From Tomitella biformata AHU 1821 (GTDB lineage: Bacteria; Actinomycetota; Actinomycetes; Mycobacteriales; Mycobacteriaceae), in contig NZ_BAVQ01000023.1 of the NCBI RefSeq assembly GCF_000524475.1, positions 37,962 to 101,961 on the forward strand: a stretch of DNA of 64,000 nt, given 5' to 3'. Positions 8,680-17,893 of this stretch are shown in pieces. The notes below the pieces were generated by a model. It was not told the origin of the DNA. It did not search any database and worked only from the letters and a program-made list of their open reading frames with translations. How positions within the stretch are numbered: the first letter of the stretch is position 1; every line of letters starts with the position of its first letter. Position numbers and translations under genes: made by a program.

Positions 8680-9858
8680 CTACAGCCCTTCGAGCGCCTG
8701 CTCGATATCGCCGAGCAAGTCGGAGGCGTCCTCGATGCCCACGGACAGGCGCACCAGGTTGTCCGGGACCTCCAGCAGCGAGCCGGCGGTGGACGCGTGC
8801 GTCATGGCGCCGGGGTGCTCGATCAGCGACTCGACCCCGCCCAGCGACTCCGCGAGGGTGAAAAGCTCTGTGCGCGCGCAGAAGTCGAGCGCGGATTGCT
8901 TGCCGCCGGACAGCTGCACCGAGATCATCCCGCCGAAGCGTCGCATCTGCTTGGCGGCGACCGCGTGGCCCGGGTGGCTCTCGAGCCCCGGGTAGAGGAC
9001 CTTGTCGATGGCCGGATGGCCGGTGAAGAACTCCACCAGCTTCTCGGCGTTGTCGCAGTGCCGCTCCATGCGAACTGCGAGGGTCTTGAGCCCACGCATC
9101 GTCAGGTACGCGTCGAACGGGCCGGGCACCCCGCCGGAGCCGTTCTGCAGGAACGCGAGGGACGCGTCCATCTCCTCGCTGTTGGTGATCAGCGCGCCGC
9201 CGACCACATCGGAGTGTCCACCGATGTACTTGGTGGTCGAGTGCAGCACGACGTCCGCGCCCAGAGTCAGCGGCGTCTGCAGGTACGGGGACGCGAAGGT
9301 GTTATCCACGACCATCTTCGCGCCGCCGGCATGGGCGATCTCGGCGATCGCCGTGATGTCGCCGACGTTGAGCAGCGGGTTGGTGGGCGTCTCGATCCAG
9401 ACCAGCTTCGTGTTGGGGCGCATCGCCGCACGCACCGCGTCGAGGTCGGTGATGGGGGCCGGGGTGTACTCGATCCCCCACTGGCTGAATACCTTGTCGA
9501 TCAGCCGGAATGTGCCGCCGTAGGCGTCGTTCGGGATGACGAGGTGGTCGCCGGGCCGCAGCTCCGCGCGCAGCAGGCAGTCCGTCGCAGCCATGCCCGA
9601 GGCGAAGGCGCGGCCGAAGGTCCCGGACTCGACCGCCGAGAGGTTGGCCTCCAGCGGGCGCCGCGTCGGGTTGCCGGTGCGGGCGTACTCATAGCCATCG
9701 CGCATCACGCCGACGCCGTCCTGCGCGAAGGTCGAGGACGCGTAGATCGGCACGTTGACGGCACCGGTCAGCGGGTCGGGCTCATAGCCCGCGTGGATTG
9801 CTCGGGTGGAAAATCCTTGCCACGAGGTGGAATCGGCCGTACTGCGCTGCTCACTCAT
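8680..9858 (-). CDS. metB: Cystathionine gamma-synthase
   Basis: A 392-residue PLP enzyme of the Cys/Met metabolism family. It condenses an activated homoserine ester with cysteine to give cystathionine for methionine synthesis. Motifs seen: YARTGNPTRRPLEANL, the SGMAA loop, VVDNTFASPYLQTPL, and the PLP-lysine region LHSTTKYIGGHSD. GSLLEVPDNLVRLSVGIED closes the fold. The ATG at 9858 gives the standard family length; the frame runs open to 10461, but that part overlaps cbs and has no family homology. It lies next to cbs on the same strand, so the pair can interconvert cysteine and homocysteine, as in M. tuberculosis Rv1077-Rv1079. MetC-like or gamma-lyase activity cannot be excluded. Confidence 0.93.
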   Translation of the reverse strand: MSEQRSTADSTSWQGFSTRAIHAGYEPDPLTGAVNVPIYASSTFAQDGVGVMRDGYEYARTGNPTRRPLEANLSAVESGTFGRAFASGMAATDCLLRAELRPGDHLVIPNDAYGGTFRLIDKVFSQWGIEYTPAPITDLDAVRAAMRPNTKLVWIETPTNPLLNVGDITAIAEIAHAGGAKMVVDNTFASPYLQTPLTLGADVVLHSTTKYIGGHSDVVGGALITNSEEMDASLAFLQNGSGGVPGPFDAYLTMRGLKTLAVRMERHCDNAEKLVEFFTGHPAIDKVLYPGLESHPGHAVAAKQMRRFGGMISVQLSGGKQSALDFCARTELFTLAESLGGVESLIEHPGAMTHASTAGSLLEVPDNLVRLSVGIEDASDLLGDIEQALEGL

Positions 9859-9945
9859 GATTGACACCCTAGTCGGTGCCGCCGACATGGCGCTTCGCGA
9901 TAGCGCGGGAAAGAGCCTCTTCGTGGAAGCCCCAGGCCGCGCACA

Positions 9946-9970
9946 CTCTCGCGACCTGGGACTTTCACGA
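9946..9970 (+). repeat. Copy of the GCGACCTGGG intergenic repeat
   Basis: CTCGCGACCTGGGACTTTCA followed by CGA lies in the 143-bp gap between cbs and metB. It closely matches the copies near 4293 and 47976. Confidence 0.45.
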
Positions 9971-10001
9971 GACCCCTGCGCCAGGACAATCTCGGTCGTA
10001 G

Positions 10002-11387
<1,386 letters not shown>

Positions 11388-11512
11388 ACCGCCATGCTTC
11401 CAGATGCCGGCCCGTGGGGCGATCGAAGGTCCGGCTCAGTCCCGGATTCCGGCCGAAATCCGGCGGCCGCCGCTAAGTTGGAACCTAACGCTCAGCGACG
11501 GGGGAGGTGCAC

Positions 11513-12535
11513 ATGATCGACCTCAGATCGCATGCGGCGGCCCTCGAGACCACCGCGAAGGTGGGTGCCGCGGCTGCCGGCTCGGGCGCGGCGACCTGGC
11601 TTGGCTACAACTATCTGCAGTACCAGGCCCGCGCCACTCGCCAGCGCATTGGCCGCCCCCACGCCCGGCCACTGCGGGCCGACGGCATCTACCTGGGGGA
11701 ATCGCTCACACCGCAGCGGTACGGCCAGGCAGATCTGCACCTGATGGTTTTTGGCGACTCCACCGCGGCCGGCCTGGGCTGCGAGATCGCCGACGAGACC
11801 CCCGGCGTGCTGCTCGCGCGCGGGCTCGCCGCGGAGACCGGCAAGCGGGTGCGGCTCAGCACCAAGGCCATCGTCGGCGCCACCTCCCGCGGCCTCGAGA
11901 GCCAAGTCGACGCGATGTTCATCGCCGGGCCACCGCCGGACGCCGCCGTGATCCTGATCGGCGCCAACGACGTCACTTCGGCGCAGCCGCCGCGCACCGC
12001 CGCCGCCCGGGTGGGCGATGCCGTCGGGCGACTCGCCGGCAGCGGTGCGGCGGTCGTCGTGGGCACCTGCCCGGACCTAGGCGTCATCGCCGCGATCCCC
12101 CAGCCGCTGCGCTCGGTCACCCGCCGGTGGGGGTTGCTCCTAGCCCGGCTCCAGGGCGAGCAGACCCGCAAGGCCGGCGGCGTCGCCGTGCCGTTGGCGG
12201 ATCTGCTGGCCCCCGAGTTCCTCGCGGCCCCCGACATGATGTTCTCCCCGGACCGCTTCCACCCGTCCGCAGCCGGCTACGCGCTCGCCGCGGAGCAGCT
12301 GCTGCCCGCGCTGTGCGACGCGCTGGGGCTCTGGCGCGGCGGCCCGATCGCGGAGCTCCCGACGGTGTCGGCGACGGCCGAGTCCATGCGCCCCATGGTG
12401 CGCGCCCGGCGGGCCCTCCACCACCTAGTGAGACGGCGCCAGGATACGGACGGATCCGCTCTGGTGCAGGCATTTCCGCTGGGTCCGGTCCCAGCGCAGG
12501 TGATCCTAGACGCCGCCGAACGCCAGCAAACGTGA
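11513..12535 (+). CDS. SGNH/GDSL-family esterase, membrane anchored or exported
   Basis: About 340 residues. The N-terminal stretch AKVGAAAAGSGAATWLGYNYL is a likely signal-anchor. SGNH blocks are clear: the Ser nucleophile in FGDSTAAGLG, Asn in GANDV and the Asp/His pair in DRFHPSAAGY. Such enzymes hydrolyse lipid esters or deacylate cell-wall sugars. It corresponds in position to the M. tuberculosis esterase next to cbs (Rv1075c). The ATG at 11513 is chosen because GGGGGAGG lies 5-6 bases before it; the GTG at 11507 overlaps that site. Confidence 0.88.
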   Translation: MIDLRSHAAALETTAKVGAAAAGSGAATWLGYNYLQYQARATRQRIGRPHARPLRADGIYLGESLTPQRYGQADLHLMVFGDSTAAGLGCEIADETPGVLLARGLAAETGKRVRLSTKAIVGATSRGLESQVDAMFIAGPPPDAAVILIGANDVTSAQPPRTAAARVGDAVGRLAGSGAAVVVGTCPDLGVIAAIPQPLRSVTRRWGLLLARLQGEQTRKAGGVAVPLADLLAPEFLAAPDMMFSPDRFHPSAAGYALAAEQLLPALCDALGLWRGGPIAELPTVSATAESMRPMVRARRALHHLVRRRQDTDGSALVQAFPLGPVPAQVILDAAERQQT

Positions 12536-12607
12536 ATCCGGAATCAACCTGCGGACCGGGGCACGTAACGTGGGGGGCAACCCGCCCCACATATCTAAGG
12601 AGATTCC

Positions 12608-13828
12608 ATGGCTGAGGCCGTAATTGTTTCCGCTGTACGCTCGCCGATCGGCCGCGCCGGCAAGGGCTCGCTCAAGGACATGCGTCCCGACGAGCTCGCC
12701 ACGCAGATGGTCGCCGCCGCACTCGCCAAGGTGCCGAACCTGGACCCGCGCGAGATCGACGACCTGATGATGGGCTCGGGCCAGCCCGGTGGCCAGGCCG
12801 GCTTCAACATCGCGCGCGTCGTCGCCGTGAGCTTGGGCTACGACTACCTGCCCGGTGTCACCGTCAACCGCTACTGCTCCTCCTCGCTTCAGACCACCCG
12901 CATGGCGATGCACGCCATCCGCGCGGGCGAGGGCGACGTCTTCATCTCCGCCGGCGTCGAGTCGGTCTCGTCCTTCGGAGTCGGCAACGCCGACGGCTGG
13001 CCGAACTCCAAGAACACCGAGCGCTACGGCGAGGCCATGGCCCGCTCGGAGAAGGAAGCCGAGGGCGGCATCGCCTGGAGCGACCCCCGCGAGAAGGGCC
13101 TCATCCCCGACGTCTACCTCGGCATGGGCCAGACCGCTGAGAACGTCGCGTCCTTCACCGGCATCAGCCGCGAGGACCAGGACCGCTGGGGCGTCCGCAG
13201 CCAGAACCGCGCGGAGGAGGCCATCAACCGCGGCTTCTTCGCCAACGAGATCACCCCGATCACGCTGCCCGACGGCACCGTCGTGTCCACCGATGACGGC
13301 CCCCGCGCCGGCACCAGCTACGAGAAGATCAGCCAGCTCAAGCCGGTCTTCCGCCCGGACGGCACCGTCACCGCCGGCAACGCCTGCCCGCTGAACGATG
13401 GCGCGGCCGCGCTGATCATCATGTCCGACACCAAGGCGAAGGCCCTCGGCCTGACCCCGCTGGCGCGCATCGTCTCGACCGCCGCCACCGGCTTGTCCCC
13501 CGAGATCATGGGCCTGGGCCCGATCGAGGCCGTCAAGAAGGCCCTCGGCTACGCCAAGATGGGCGTCTCGGACATCGACCTGTTCGAGATCAACGAGGCG
13601 TTCGCCGTGCAGGTGCTGGGCTCCGCCCGCGCGCTGGACATCAACGAGGACAAGATCAACATCTCCGGTGGCGCGATCGCCCTCGGCCACCCGTTCGGCA
13701 TGACCGGCGCGCGGATCACCAACACGCTGCTGAACAACCTGCGTGAGCAGGACAAGACGTTCGGCGTCGAGACCATGTGTGTCGGTGGCGGCCAGGGTAT
13801 GGCGATGGTGCTCGAGCGCCTCAGCTGA
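12608..13828 (+). CDS. fadA: Acetyl-CoA C-acyltransferase (thiolase)
   Basis: A 406-residue thiolase. It carries the acyl-accepting Cys90 (NRYCSSSL), the GHPFGMTGAR histidine region and the C-terminal catalytic Cys in CVGGGQGMAM. It cleaves 3-ketoacyl-CoA or condenses two acyl-CoAs; degradative use in fatty-acid or sterol side-chain oxidation is most likely. It is equivalent in position to M. tuberculosis fadA3 (Rv1074c), so the exact fadA number should be treated as inferred. AAGGAG precedes the ATG. A hairpin-like GTGGGG/CCCCAC pair lies just upstream, and a very strong terminator follows the gene. Confidence 0.92.
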   Translation: MAEAVIVSAVRSPIGRAGKGSLKDMRPDELATQMVAAALAKVPNLDPREIDDLMMGSGQPGGQAGFNIARVVAVSLGYDYLPGVTVNRYCSSSLQTTRMAMHAIRAGEGDVFISAGVESVSSFGVGNADGWPNSKNTERYGEAMARSEKEAEGGIAWSDPREKGLIPDVYLGMGQTAENVASFTGISREDQDRWGVRSQNRAEEAINRGFFANEITPITLPDGTVVSTDDGPRAGTSYEKISQLKPVFRPDGTVTAGNACPLNDGAAALIIMSDTKAKALGLTPLARIVSTAATGLSPEIMGLGPIEAVKKALGYAKMGVSDIDLFEINEAFAVQVLGSARALDINEDKINISGGAIALGHPFGMTGARITNTLLNNLREQDKTFGVETMCVGGGQGMAMVLERLS

Positions 13829-13872
13829 GTCCCACCTGCACCTGATCTACCAGCTCCACCTGGCTTCACCGC

Positions 13873-13919
13873 ACGGCGAAACGCCCGGCCTGGATCTTCC
13901 CGGCCGGGCGTTTCGCCGT
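13873..13919 (+). terminator. Strong hairpin terminator after the thiolase gene
   Basis: Perfect 18-bp arms (13873-13890 and 13902-13919, starting ACGGCGAAACGCCCGG) enclose an 11-base loop. The structure starts 44 bp after the thiolase stop. Confidence 0.85.
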
Positions 13920-13982
13920 CGGACCTCCATGTCTCCACGTTCGCTGTGGTTTTGAGGAGGAGCCGCGCCTGCATGGAATCTG

Positions 13983-15047
13983 TCAACCTGCCTGAGACAG
14001 TTCCGCCTCATGCATCACAGGTTTGACGTTGATGCCCGTCGGCCCCGGCAACGCCGGGGCCAACGGGCGCTGACGATAACGCTCAGGATGCACCGCATAG
14101 TCCACATCAAGCATCGCCTGCCGCTGAGCCTGAACCTCGACCACCGTGCCATCAAAGACCGCAGCCGGGGTGTACCAGTTCAGACCGCTATGCCGGTGCT
14201 CAGTCGCGTACTCCGACAAATACCAGCCCGTCCACTCGCGGGCGTGCTCGATGCCCGTGAACCGGTCCGGGCAGTGCAGGTCGTACTTGATCGTCTTGAA
14301 CAACGCCTCCGAAAACGGGTTGTCCTCACTGACCCGCGGCCGCGAATACGACATCACCACGCCCCGAGCAACCAACGCGTCGACCAACGCGTGCGAGCGC
14401 ATCGTGGCCCCATTATCGGAATGCACCACCTCCGGCGCCCCGTACTTCGCGATCGCCTCGGCGAACATCTCCACCGCCAGGTCGTCACTGGTGGTGTACT
14501 CGATCCTCCATGCCACCGGAAACCGCGAGAACACATCGATCACCAAATACAGCATGTACCGGTCCTGCCGGTTCGGTCCCCGAAACTCCGTCACGTCCCA
14601 CGACCACATCTGCCCAGGCCGGGACGCATGGACAAACGGCTTGCGTCGCGAGGACGACCCGCAGCCGCCGCCCGAGCGGGCCCTGCGCCGGTCTCCGACC
14701 ATGCCTTCCGCGTTGGCGACCCGGTAGAAGGTGCGCTCCGAGCACGCCACCAGAGCACGGTCGAACGCCCGCCAAAACACTTGCCCCACCGACAAACTCG
14801 CATATCGGTTCAAGCACAGCACGTCGAGGATGTCGTCTCGCTCGGCCTGTGTGAGAGCTGCCGGCTGATCACGGCCGGACTGCGGAATCGGCTCCGCCAC
14901 CGGCACATAGTGTTGGTAGTCCCGTGTGATCCGGTAATAGGTCGAGCGGGCCAGACCCACCAAAACGCAGGATCGGGCGATCTTCGCGCCTTCCGCGAAG
15001 AGCGCGGTGACGGTCTCGATCAAGACAGTTTGCTGCTGCGCAGCCAC
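13983..15047 (-). CDS. IS3-family transposase OrfB (DDE integrase core)
   Basis: 354 residues with an rve-type DDE catalytic core: first Asp in WSWDVTEFRG, second in VVHSDNGATMRS, and Glu in EDNPFSEALFKTIKYD. A helix-turn-helix-like segment RSTYYRITRDY precedes it. The frame overlaps the end of orfA by 28 bases in the -1 register. In IS3 elements this usually means a programmed frameshift making an OrfAB fusion, but I see no A6G-type slippery run here. The GTG at 15047 inside orfA may therefore be a coupled start. Confidence 0.93.
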   Translation of the reverse strand: MAAQQQTVLIETVTALFAEGAKIARSCVLVGLARSTYYRITRDYQHYVPVAEPIPQSGRDQPAALTQAERDDILDVLCLNRYASLSVGQVFWRAFDRALVACSERTFYRVANAEGMVGDRRRARSGGGCGSSSRRKPFVHASRPGQMWSWDVTEFRGPNRQDRYMLYLVIDVFSRFPVAWRIEYTTSDDLAVEMFAEAIAKYGAPEVVHSDNGATMRSHALVDALVARGVVMSYSRPRVSEDNPFSEALFKTIKYDLHCPDRFTGIEHAREWTGWYLSEYATEHRHSGLNWYTPAAVFDGTVVEVQAQRQAMLDVDYAVHPERYRQRPLAPALPGPTGINVKPVMHEAELSQAG

Positions 15048-15478
15048 CTCGTGTATTCGTCCGCGCTCATCAGCGCCGGCGGGATCAGCGCCTCGGTGTC
15101 CGTCTGCTCGCTCTGGGTGATCTCTTCCAAGAGCTCGTATGCTTTTCCCAGAATCTCCACCACAGCCTCGGACTGGGCGACCTTCTTCTCCAACTCCGCG
15201 ATCCGCACGTTCTGCCGCGCGATCGTGGCCCTATCTCGGCTTGCCACTCTGGTCGGTGCCCTCTCCGCTGCGGCGACCGTGGCGACGGTGAACTCGCCCT
15301 GACGGTCCGCGTCGATCCAACGCATGGCCGTCGCCCGGTGCAGGTTGTATTGGCGCAGCAGCCGAACCTTTGCCCCTCGCTCATGGGCCTGGTGCCATTG
15401 TTTGACGAACTCGATCCGAAACGCGATCGGGAATCGTCGGTGTCCACCGGCTGTGCGGCCAATCTCCACATCGATCAT
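15020..15478 (-). CDS. IS3-family transposase OrfA (DNA-binding)
   Basis: 152 residues. A helix-turn-helix of the IS3 OrfA type (FRIEFVKQWHQAHERG, VRLLRQYNLHRATAMRWI) is followed by a leucine-zipper-like coiled coil (IARQNVRIAELEKKVAQSEA). OrfA binds the terminal repeats and controls OrfAB activity. The ATG at 15478 follows GGAG. The gene starts 62 bp inside the right end of the element. Confidence 0.92.
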   Translation of the reverse strand: MIDVEIGRTAGGHRRFPIAFRIEFVKQWHQAHERGAKVRLLRQYNLHRATAMRWIDADRQGEFTVATVAAAERAPTRVASRDRATIARQNVRIAELEKKVAQSEAVVEILGKAYELLEEITQSEQTDTEALIPPALMSADEYTRWLRSSKLS

Positions 15479-15621
15479 TGCCTACTCCGCTTCCCCATGG
15501 AACCCTGACGGCTGTCTCACGATCAGCCTGACAGGATCCATGCAATCACGGCCCGGCCGTGCAACCGCGGCGGATGAGAGTGCTCGGGCGCGCGAAAATT
15601 CGAAGCACGGTGCCGGCCCGA

Positions 15622-16170
15622 TCACACGCTCAGCACGGACAGCGCCTCCGCGAACGCGCCCTCCCGCCCAGGCAGGATCACTTTCTGGAAAAGCGTCAGC
15701 ACACACTCGTCGATCTCGTCGGTGGCGGACAGCGCCCTGCGGGACACGGCGGTCGCGCGCAGTCCACGGGCCCGCGCGTATTTCGCCAGTGCCGTCCCGT
15801 CACGGAGGGCGGTCGCCTTACGGCCCGAAGAATGCTCGAGCCGGTAGCGCCGGCCGACGATCGACACCTCGCAGAGCTTGTTCTTCCGCCTGCTCGCATC
15901 GCGCTTCCCGTCCAGCACCTCCGCGCTGGTGCCATCGGGCAATCGCAGCAGCGCGGGCACGCCCTTCGTCAACGCCGGGCCGTATCTGTCGATCGCTTCG
16001 GCAGCCGTCTCCCGATTCAACCTGCTGAAATGCGCGGCGAATTCTTCCCCCTCCGCCGGGAACAACTCGCCACGCAGTGCCCCGGCCGGGTCGAAGATCG
16101 CAACTGCCGCCAGGTCCGGCGCGATGCGCACCGACCAGCCCGTGTCGGTGCGCCTTTGCCAGGAATGCAT
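15622..16170 (-). CDS. Hypothetical protein, 182 aa
   Basis: I do not recognise the family. The protein is soluble and alternates beta strands with basic segments (GKRDASRRKNKLCEVSIVGRRYRLEHSSGRK). The second half is reminiscent of small beta-barrel folds such as the tubby/LURP type, but this is only an impression. It lies alone on the minus strand between the IS element and the ABC gene, starting 44 bp after the ABC stop, so it may be read from the same transcript. A real gene is supported by codon use and by the lack of a competing frame. Confidence 0.6.
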   Translation of the reverse strand: MHSWQRRTDTGWSVRIAPDLAAVAIFDPAGALRGELFPAEGEEFAAHFSRLNRETAAEAIDRYGPALTKGVPALLRLPDGTSAEVLDGKRDASRRKNKLCEVSIVGRRYRLEHSSGRKATALRDGTALAKYARARGLRATAVSRRALSATDEIDECVLTLFQKVILPGREGAFAEALSVLSV

Positions 16171-16214
16171 GGGTATGAGTGTTCCACCCGCCGCGGCGCC
16201 TAGTCAGCCCAGCC

Positions 16215-17030
16215 TCACGCTCCCGCATGGACCCGTGGCCGTGCCCGTGCGGACCAGCGGCCCGCGACCCGGCTGACGTCGATGGGGTGCTCGAACGCGT
16301 CGCTGATCTCGCGACTCGTGATCACCTCGTCGGCGGCGCCGCTCGCGGCCACTCGGCCGTGCGCGATGAGCAGCGCGTGCGTCGTGGAGCTGGGCAGCTC
16401 CTCCAGGTGGTGGGTGACCAGGATCGACGCCAGGTCGGGATGGGATGTGTCGAGCCCGTCGAGGGTCTCCATCAGGATCTCCCGGGCGGCCACGTCGAGC
16501 CCCGTGGACGGCTCGTCGAGCAGGAGTAGCCGCGGATCGGCGATGAGGGCCCGCGCGATCAGCGCCCGGCCCCGTTCGCCCTGCGACAGCGTCGGCCACC
16601 GTAGTTCCGCCTTGCCCTCCAGCCCCAGATCCGCGATCAACTCGTCTGCGCGGGCGACCTCCTGCGGGTTCGGCTGCCACCGGGGCGGCAGGTCGACACT
16701 GCCCCGCAGTCCGGTGAGCACCACCTCCCGGATCGTCAGCGGCGAGCGCAGGGGATGCCTGGGGTTCACGTGCCCGATACTGCGCCGCAGCACCTGCAAA
16801 TCCACCCGGCCAAGCTGCTCGCCGAGCACCCGCACCGTGCCCGTGGTGGGGTGCGACTGCGCGCCGCAGAGCCCGAGGACCGTGGTCTTGCCGGCCCCGT
16901 TCGAGCCCAGCATGGCCCACCGCTCGCCCGCACGCACCGTCAGCGAGACCGCGTCCAACACGGTGCGGCCCTCGCGCACGAAGCTGACCGAGGACAGCTC
17001 GAGCACCGCCGGCCGCTGATCGCCGATCAT
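16215..17030 (-). CDS. ABC transporter ATP-binding protein
   Basis: A 271-residue ATPase subunit with all canonical motifs: Walker A GSNGAGKTT, signature LSQGERGR, Walker B LLLLDEPSTGLD and the H-loop THHLEEL. The sequence resembles stand-alone ATPases of the ModF/YlmA kind. No permease gene is adjacent, so either it uses a permease elsewhere or it has a non-transport role. Its start overlaps the stop of the GntR gene by 4 bases (ATGA), so the two are translationally coupled. Confidence 0.88.
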   Translation of the reverse strand: MIGDQRPAVLELSSVSFVREGRTVLDAVSLTVRAGERWAMLGSNGAGKTTVLGLCGAQSHPTTGTVRVLGEQLGRVDLQVLRRSIGHVNPRHPLRSPLTIREVVLTGLRGSVDLPPRWQPNPQEVARADELIADLGLEGKAELRWPTLSQGERGRALIARALIADPRLLLLDEPSTGLDVAAREILMETLDGLDTSHPDLASILVTHHLEELPSSTTHALLIAHGRVAASGAADEVITSREISDAFEHPIDVSRVAGRWSARARPRVHAGA

Positions 17031-17716
17031 GACAGGTCCACGATCAGCGCGGTCAGGTGTGTGCGGCTCACCGCTGCCGCCTCCTGCGCCTTGCCCGCCC
17101 GGATCGCGATCAGCAGATCCTCGTGGGCGCCGTGGTCCGCGTGGTCCGCGTCCTCGCGCACGACGGGACGCACCCGCAGCATCTCGACCATCGACCGTCG
17201 GACCCGCGGCACGAACGCGTCGAACATCTCCAAGAGGACCTCGTTGTGGGCGGCGACGACGACCGACCGGTGGAAGGCCGTGTCCGCGTCTACGAGCGCC
17301 TCGATCGAGGCGCCGCTCTCGGCCTCGGCGGCCCGGGCCGCGAGCGCCGCCCGCATGGCCCGGAGGTCCGCGGGTGTGCGACGCCGTGCCGCGTGCGCCG
17401 CGGCGTCGGCCTCGATCGCGGTGCGCGCCTCCAGCACGGCCACGATGTCCGCATCGCGCAGGATCGCATCCCAGTCCTCGACCACGTCCAGTGCGGTGAC
17501 GAACACTCCGGCACCCTGTCTGCTATCGAGCATCCCGCTGCCTGCGAGTTGCGCGATCGCCTCGCGCACGGTCGAGCGACCGACGCCCAACTGTGCTGCG
17601 AGCGTCGTCTCACCGGGCAGCCGGTGTCCCAGCTGCCACTCGCCGGCACGTATGCGCTCGCGGAGCAGTTGCGCCGCCTGCTCCGCCATCGGACTCCGCC
17701 GAACCTGACCAACCAC
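17027..17716 (-). CDS. GntR/FadR-family transcriptional regulator
   Basis: 229 residues. A GntR winged helix (LPGETTLAAQLGVGRSTVREAIAQLAGSGML, then RQGAGVFV) is joined to an all-helical FCD-type ligand domain. Metal-site candidates are Asp and His in DADTAFHRSVVVAAHN and the later His residues. FadR-type regulators sense small organic acids or acyl-CoAs. It is first in an operon with the ABC ATPase and divergent from leuA, with only 52 bp between its start and the leu leader peptide. It could therefore influence leuA as well as its own operon. Confidence 0.9.
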   Translation of the reverse strand: MVGQVRRSPMAEQAAQLLRERIRAGEWQLGHRLPGETTLAAQLGVGRSTVREAIAQLAGSGMLDSRQGAGVFVTALDVVEDWDAILRDADIVAVLEARTAIEADAAAHAARRRTPADLRAMRAALAARAAEAESGASIEALVDADTAFHRSVVVAAHNEVLLEMFDAFVPRVRRSMVEMLRVRPVVREDADHADHGAHEDLLIAIRAGKAQEAAAVSRTHLTALIVDLS

Positions 17717-17768
17717 GGCTGCACCTGTCTACTTGTCTGAGGAGTTGAGTTGGTTTAGCGTAACAGCC

Positions 17769-17813
17769 GTGAGCCTGAGCCTTCTCCTCCTTCGCCGCCG
17801 CTGCGGGGCCTGA
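17769..17813 (+). CDS. Leucine-rich leader peptide (leu attenuator)
   Basis: A 14-codon frame reads MSLSLLLLRRRCGA, with five leucine codons in the first eight (CTG, CTT, CTC, CTC, CTT), and sits 80 bp upstream of leuA. A possible -10 hexamer TAGCGT (17756-17761) ends 7 bases before the GTG, so the message is probably leaderless. Ribosome stalling at the leucine run when Leu-tRNA is scarce would alter folding of the hairpins that follow. The frame is too short for normal gene finding; it is called from its position and its leucine run. Confidence 0.65.
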   Translation: MSLSLLLLRRRCGA

Positions 17814-17853
17814 TCGACCGGCACCCCGTTGCGGGCGCCCCGTCATGCCGGTC
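17804..17853 (+). promoter_or_regulatory. Competing hairpins of the leuA attenuator
   Basis: GACCGGCA (17816-17823) pairs with TGCCGGTC (17846-17853). Alternatively, CGGGGC at the end of the leader-peptide frame (about 17804-17809) can pair with the GCCCCG inside that loop. The two pairings exclude each other topologically, as in attenuators. There is no U-tract, so control could be Rho-dependent or at translation. Confidence 0.5.
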
Positions 17854-17893
17854 CCCAGCTCATTCCAGGACCTCAGCTCAGGAGCGCAGCCCG

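Larger units (their letters stand above)
13974..15540 (-). mobile_element. Complete IS3-family insertion sequence with target duplication
   Basis: The 1567-bp element carries orfA and orfB in the typical overlapping arrangement. Its imperfect terminal inverted repeats start TGGAATCTGTCA (left) and TGGATCCTGTCA (complement of the right end), and a shared TGAGACAG follows further in. The 4-bp sequence TGCA is directly repeated outside both ends (13970-13973 and 15541-15544), as expected for IS3 transposition. All features look intact, so it may still be mobile. It sits behind the thiolase terminator, where it does little harm. Confidence 0.9.

Noticed and set aside
12560..12595. GTGGGG/CCCCAC hairpin before the thiolase gene as a riboswitch
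   Set aside because: Only a short stem is visible with no known aptamer features; it may simply terminate esterase transcription.
13873..13919. The 18-bp perfect inverted repeat as an IS end
   Set aside because: It is a hairpin with an 11-base loop right after the thiolase gene, and the IS ends with target duplication start 51 bp further on.
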